From Desulfobacterales bacterium (GTDB lineage Bacteria > Desulfobacterota > Desulfobacteria > Desulfobacterales > QNYZ01), in contig JAOZUU010000050.1 of NCBI GenBank assembly GCA_029938515.1, forward strand, positions 1 to 7,566: a DNA stretch of 7,566 nucleotides. Reading direction: 5' to 3'. Under the pieces are notes generated by a model, which had not been told where the DNA came from, made no database searches, and saw only the letters and a program-made list of their open reading frames with translations. Every line of letters begins with the position of its first letter. Positions within the stretch are counted from its first letter, which is position 1. Made by a program: the position numbers and the translations under genes. Shown here one piece after another: positions 5,822 to 7,566 of this stretch.

Positions 5822-7566
5822 ATGGATAAATTACTGCTCGAAATAGGCACGGAAGAAATTCCGGCCGGATATATTGAACCGGCTTTAAATGCCATGGCGG
5901 ATGATTTGACCCAAAGGCTGGCCACGGCCCGGATTGACTGTGGAAAAGTAGAAGTGTCCGGTACCCCGAGAAGGCTTGCGATTATAATCGATAATGTAGC
6001 GGCCAAGCAGCAGCCGTTATCAGAAGAAGTGATCGGGCCACCGGAAAAAATTGCTTTCGATGATAGTGGGAAACCCACGATGGCGGCCCGAAAATTTGCC
6101 GAGAAGGTCGGGGTGGCCGTGAACCGGCTCAAAGTCAAACAGACAGACAAGGGACGTTATCTGTTCGCACGGAAAACCGAGCGAGGGTTGGCCACGCGGA
6201 CATTGCTTAAAACCATTCTGCCGGAAGTGATTGAATCGATTCCGTTCCCCAAACGGATGAAGTGGGGAGAATTGCACGTAACCTTCGCGCGTCCCATCCA
6301 TTCGGTCGTCGCTTTGTATGGCAGCCAGATCGTTTCGTTTAAGGTGGGTGAAGTCAAGAGCGGTCGCTATGTTCGTGGGCACTATTTCATGCACCCTGAT
6401 AAAATTAAAATTAACCATCCGGACATGTATGTCACCGCCTTGAAAGAGGCCCGCGTAATCGTCGATATTCAGGCCCGCAAGAAAGAAGTAAAAAAGAAAA
6501 TTGATGAAGCGGCGTCCGGAATTGGCGGCAAGGTGTTGCCTGATAATGAACTGTTGGATATTGTTACTAACCTGGTTGAATATCCGGCCCCGGTGATCGG
6601 TCGATTCGACGATGAATTTCTGGTCCTGCCGCCCGAGATTTTGATTACGGCCATGCGCGAACATCAAAAGTATTTTGCACTTATTGATGACAATGATGAT
6701 TTGTTGCCGGCTTTCGTGGCGGTAAATAACACGGTTGTTAAAGACATGGATCTGGTGGCCGATGGTAATGGTCGTGTGATTCGTGCGCGCTTGGCCGACG
6801 CACAGTTTTTTTATAATAATGACACGGCCGTTTCCATGGAAACATGGGTGGAAAAATTAAAAGGGGTTACGTTTCAAGCCAAGCTCGGCACCATGCATGC
6901 GAAAGCACTTCGGGTGCAGAATCTGGCTGAAATGCTAAGCGAGAAGGTTATTGAAGATCGTCCCGTCGATTATGCCCCACCGGCTTTGAAGGCCTATGTC
7001 TCTCAGGCGGCACTACTAAGTAAAGCCGATCTGGTCAGTGAAGTCGTGGGTGAATTTCCAAAGCTTCAGGGCGTGATGGGAAGGATTTACGCCCGAGAGG
7101 CCGGTGAGCCGCCCGAAGTGAGTCAAGCGATCGAAGAACATTATCGGCCGACGTATTCAGGGGGGATGCTTCCGAAAACATTGACAGGGGCCGTGGTCAG
7201 CATCGCCGATAAACTCGATTCCATTTGTGGGTTTTTCAGTGTCGGGCTGGTTCCGACCGGGGCTTCCGATCCTTACGCCCTTCGCCGCCAGGGAATCGGG
7301 GTGATACAGATCATGAATGCCAACGGATTTACTTTTTCGCTGAGTGACGCGGTGGAGCGTAGTTTATTACTTTACGAAATTGAAGATATGGACAGACGAC
7401 TTTCCATCAGGGAGCAGGTGCTTGATTTTTTAAGGAACCGGATAAACCGAATGCTGGTGGGAGAAGGCTATGCCAAGGACATGGTCCAGGCGGTTACTCA
7501 TATGTCGGTGGATCATGTGCCCAATGTATGGCACCGGGTCCGCGCCCTGGAAACGTTAAAATCCAA
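5822..7566 (+). CDS. glyS: Glycine--tRNA ligase beta subunit (GlyS), 3' truncated by the window edge
   Basis: I translated this frame from ATG 5822 to the window end without a stop: 581 codons and 2 nt, of about 690 expected. It is the beta subunit that binds tRNA-Gly and completes the alpha2-beta2 synthetase with GlyQ. Family blocks occur in order: LLLEIGTEEIPAGY (4-17), the VSGTPRRLA block, FPKRMKWG followed by FARPIHSVVALYG, AMREHQKYFAL, then RARLADAQFFYNND (321-334) and KLGTMHAK (354-361). After these come SKADLVSEVVGEFPKLQGVMGR (400-421), HYRPTYSGGMLP (440-451), IADKLDSICGFF (461-472) and DPYALRRQGIG (483-493). The last two belong to the HD-like region. The HD pair seen in E. coli (ARHDGE) is AREAGE here, a change that seems common in the family. 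Most of the C-terminal anticodon-binding (DALR-type) domain lies beyond the window. The frame is intact throughout the visible part. Confidence 0.96.
   Translation, partial: MDKLLLEIGTEEIPAGYIEPALNAMADDLTQRLATARIDCGKVEVSGTPRRLAIIIDNVAAKQQPLSEEVIGPPEKIAFDDSGKPTMAARKFAEKVGVAVNRLKVKQTDKGRYLFARKTERGLATRTLLKTILPEVIESIPFPKRMKWGELHVTFARPIHSVVALYGSQIVSFKVGEVKSGRYVRGHYFMHPDKIKINHPDMYVTALKEARVIVDIQARKKEVKKKIDEAASGIGGKVLPDNELLDIVTNLVEYPAPVIGRFDDEFLVLPPEILITAMREHQKYFALIDDNDDLLPAFVAVNNTVVKDMDLVADGNGRVIRARLADAQFFYNNDTAVSMETWVEKLKGVTFQAKLGTMHAKALRVQNLAEMLSEKVIEDRPVDYAPPALKAYVSQAALLSKADLVSEVVGEFPKLQGVMGRIYAREAGEPPEVSQAIEEHYRPTYSGGMLPKTLTGAVVSIADKLDSICGFFSVGLVPTGASDPYALRRQGIGVIQIMNANGFTFSLSDAVERSLLLYEIEDMDRRLSIREQVLDFLRNRINRMLVGEGYAKDMVQAVTHMSVDHVPNVWHRVRALETLKS

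Noticed and set aside
6020..6667. A 215-residue minus-strand open frame
   Set aside because: It lies opposite glyS, whose frame is strongly supported by family motifs. The opposite-strand protein shows no family resemblance.
7000..7150. Loss of the HD residues in GlyS (AREAGE instead of the E. coli ARHDGE)
   Set aside because: This position appears variable across GlyS proteins, so it is not evidence of a broken enzyme.

Overview
The window reads as an ordinary chromosomal stretch of a Gram-negative bacterium, most likely a member of the Desulfobacterota (Desulfobacterales-like). That placement is an inference from the order (SurA-type chaperone, RodZ-like protein, MgtE, RecO, GHMP kinase, GlyQ, GlyS), the split alpha2-beta2 glycyl-tRNA synthetase, moderate GC and protein style. 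No marker gene in the window proves it. All recognisable genes lie on the plus strand.

Layout. Positions 3-287 hold the C-terminal end of a parvulin-type peptidyl-prolyl isomerase of the SurA kind. It overlaps by an ATGA junction the gene for a RodZ-like protein (284-1156): cytoplasmic helix-turn-helix, one membrane span, and a periplasmic DUF4115-type beta domain. After 67 nt come the magnesium transporter mgtE (1224-2612, GTG start), then recO (2616-3383), then a GHMP-superfamily sugar kinase of the HddA/COG2605 type (best start 3409, end 4491). The tight spacing of these five genes suggests one transcription unit mixing envelope biogenesis, Mg2+ uptake, DNA repair and sugar phosphorylation.

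A 248-nt gap (4492-4739) separates this block from glyQ (4740-5654), and a 167-nt gap (5655-5821) separates glyQ from glyS (5822 to the window edge, 3' truncated). GlyQ and GlyS together make the tetrameric glycyl-tRNA synthetase.

The non-coding interest is concentrated around glyQ. The upstream gap carries an imperfect palindromic element of about 103 bp (4554-4656). A 21-bp sequence just downstream of it (4659-4679) recurs with one mismatch in front of glyS (5771-5791). The 3' end of glyQ runs into a degenerate 7-bp tandem repeat (5636-5670), which supplies the last codons and the stop. These look like dispersed repeats that have accumulated around a housekeeping gene pair. I see no CRISPR array, transposase, tRNA, rRNA, defence system or novel multi-gene system.
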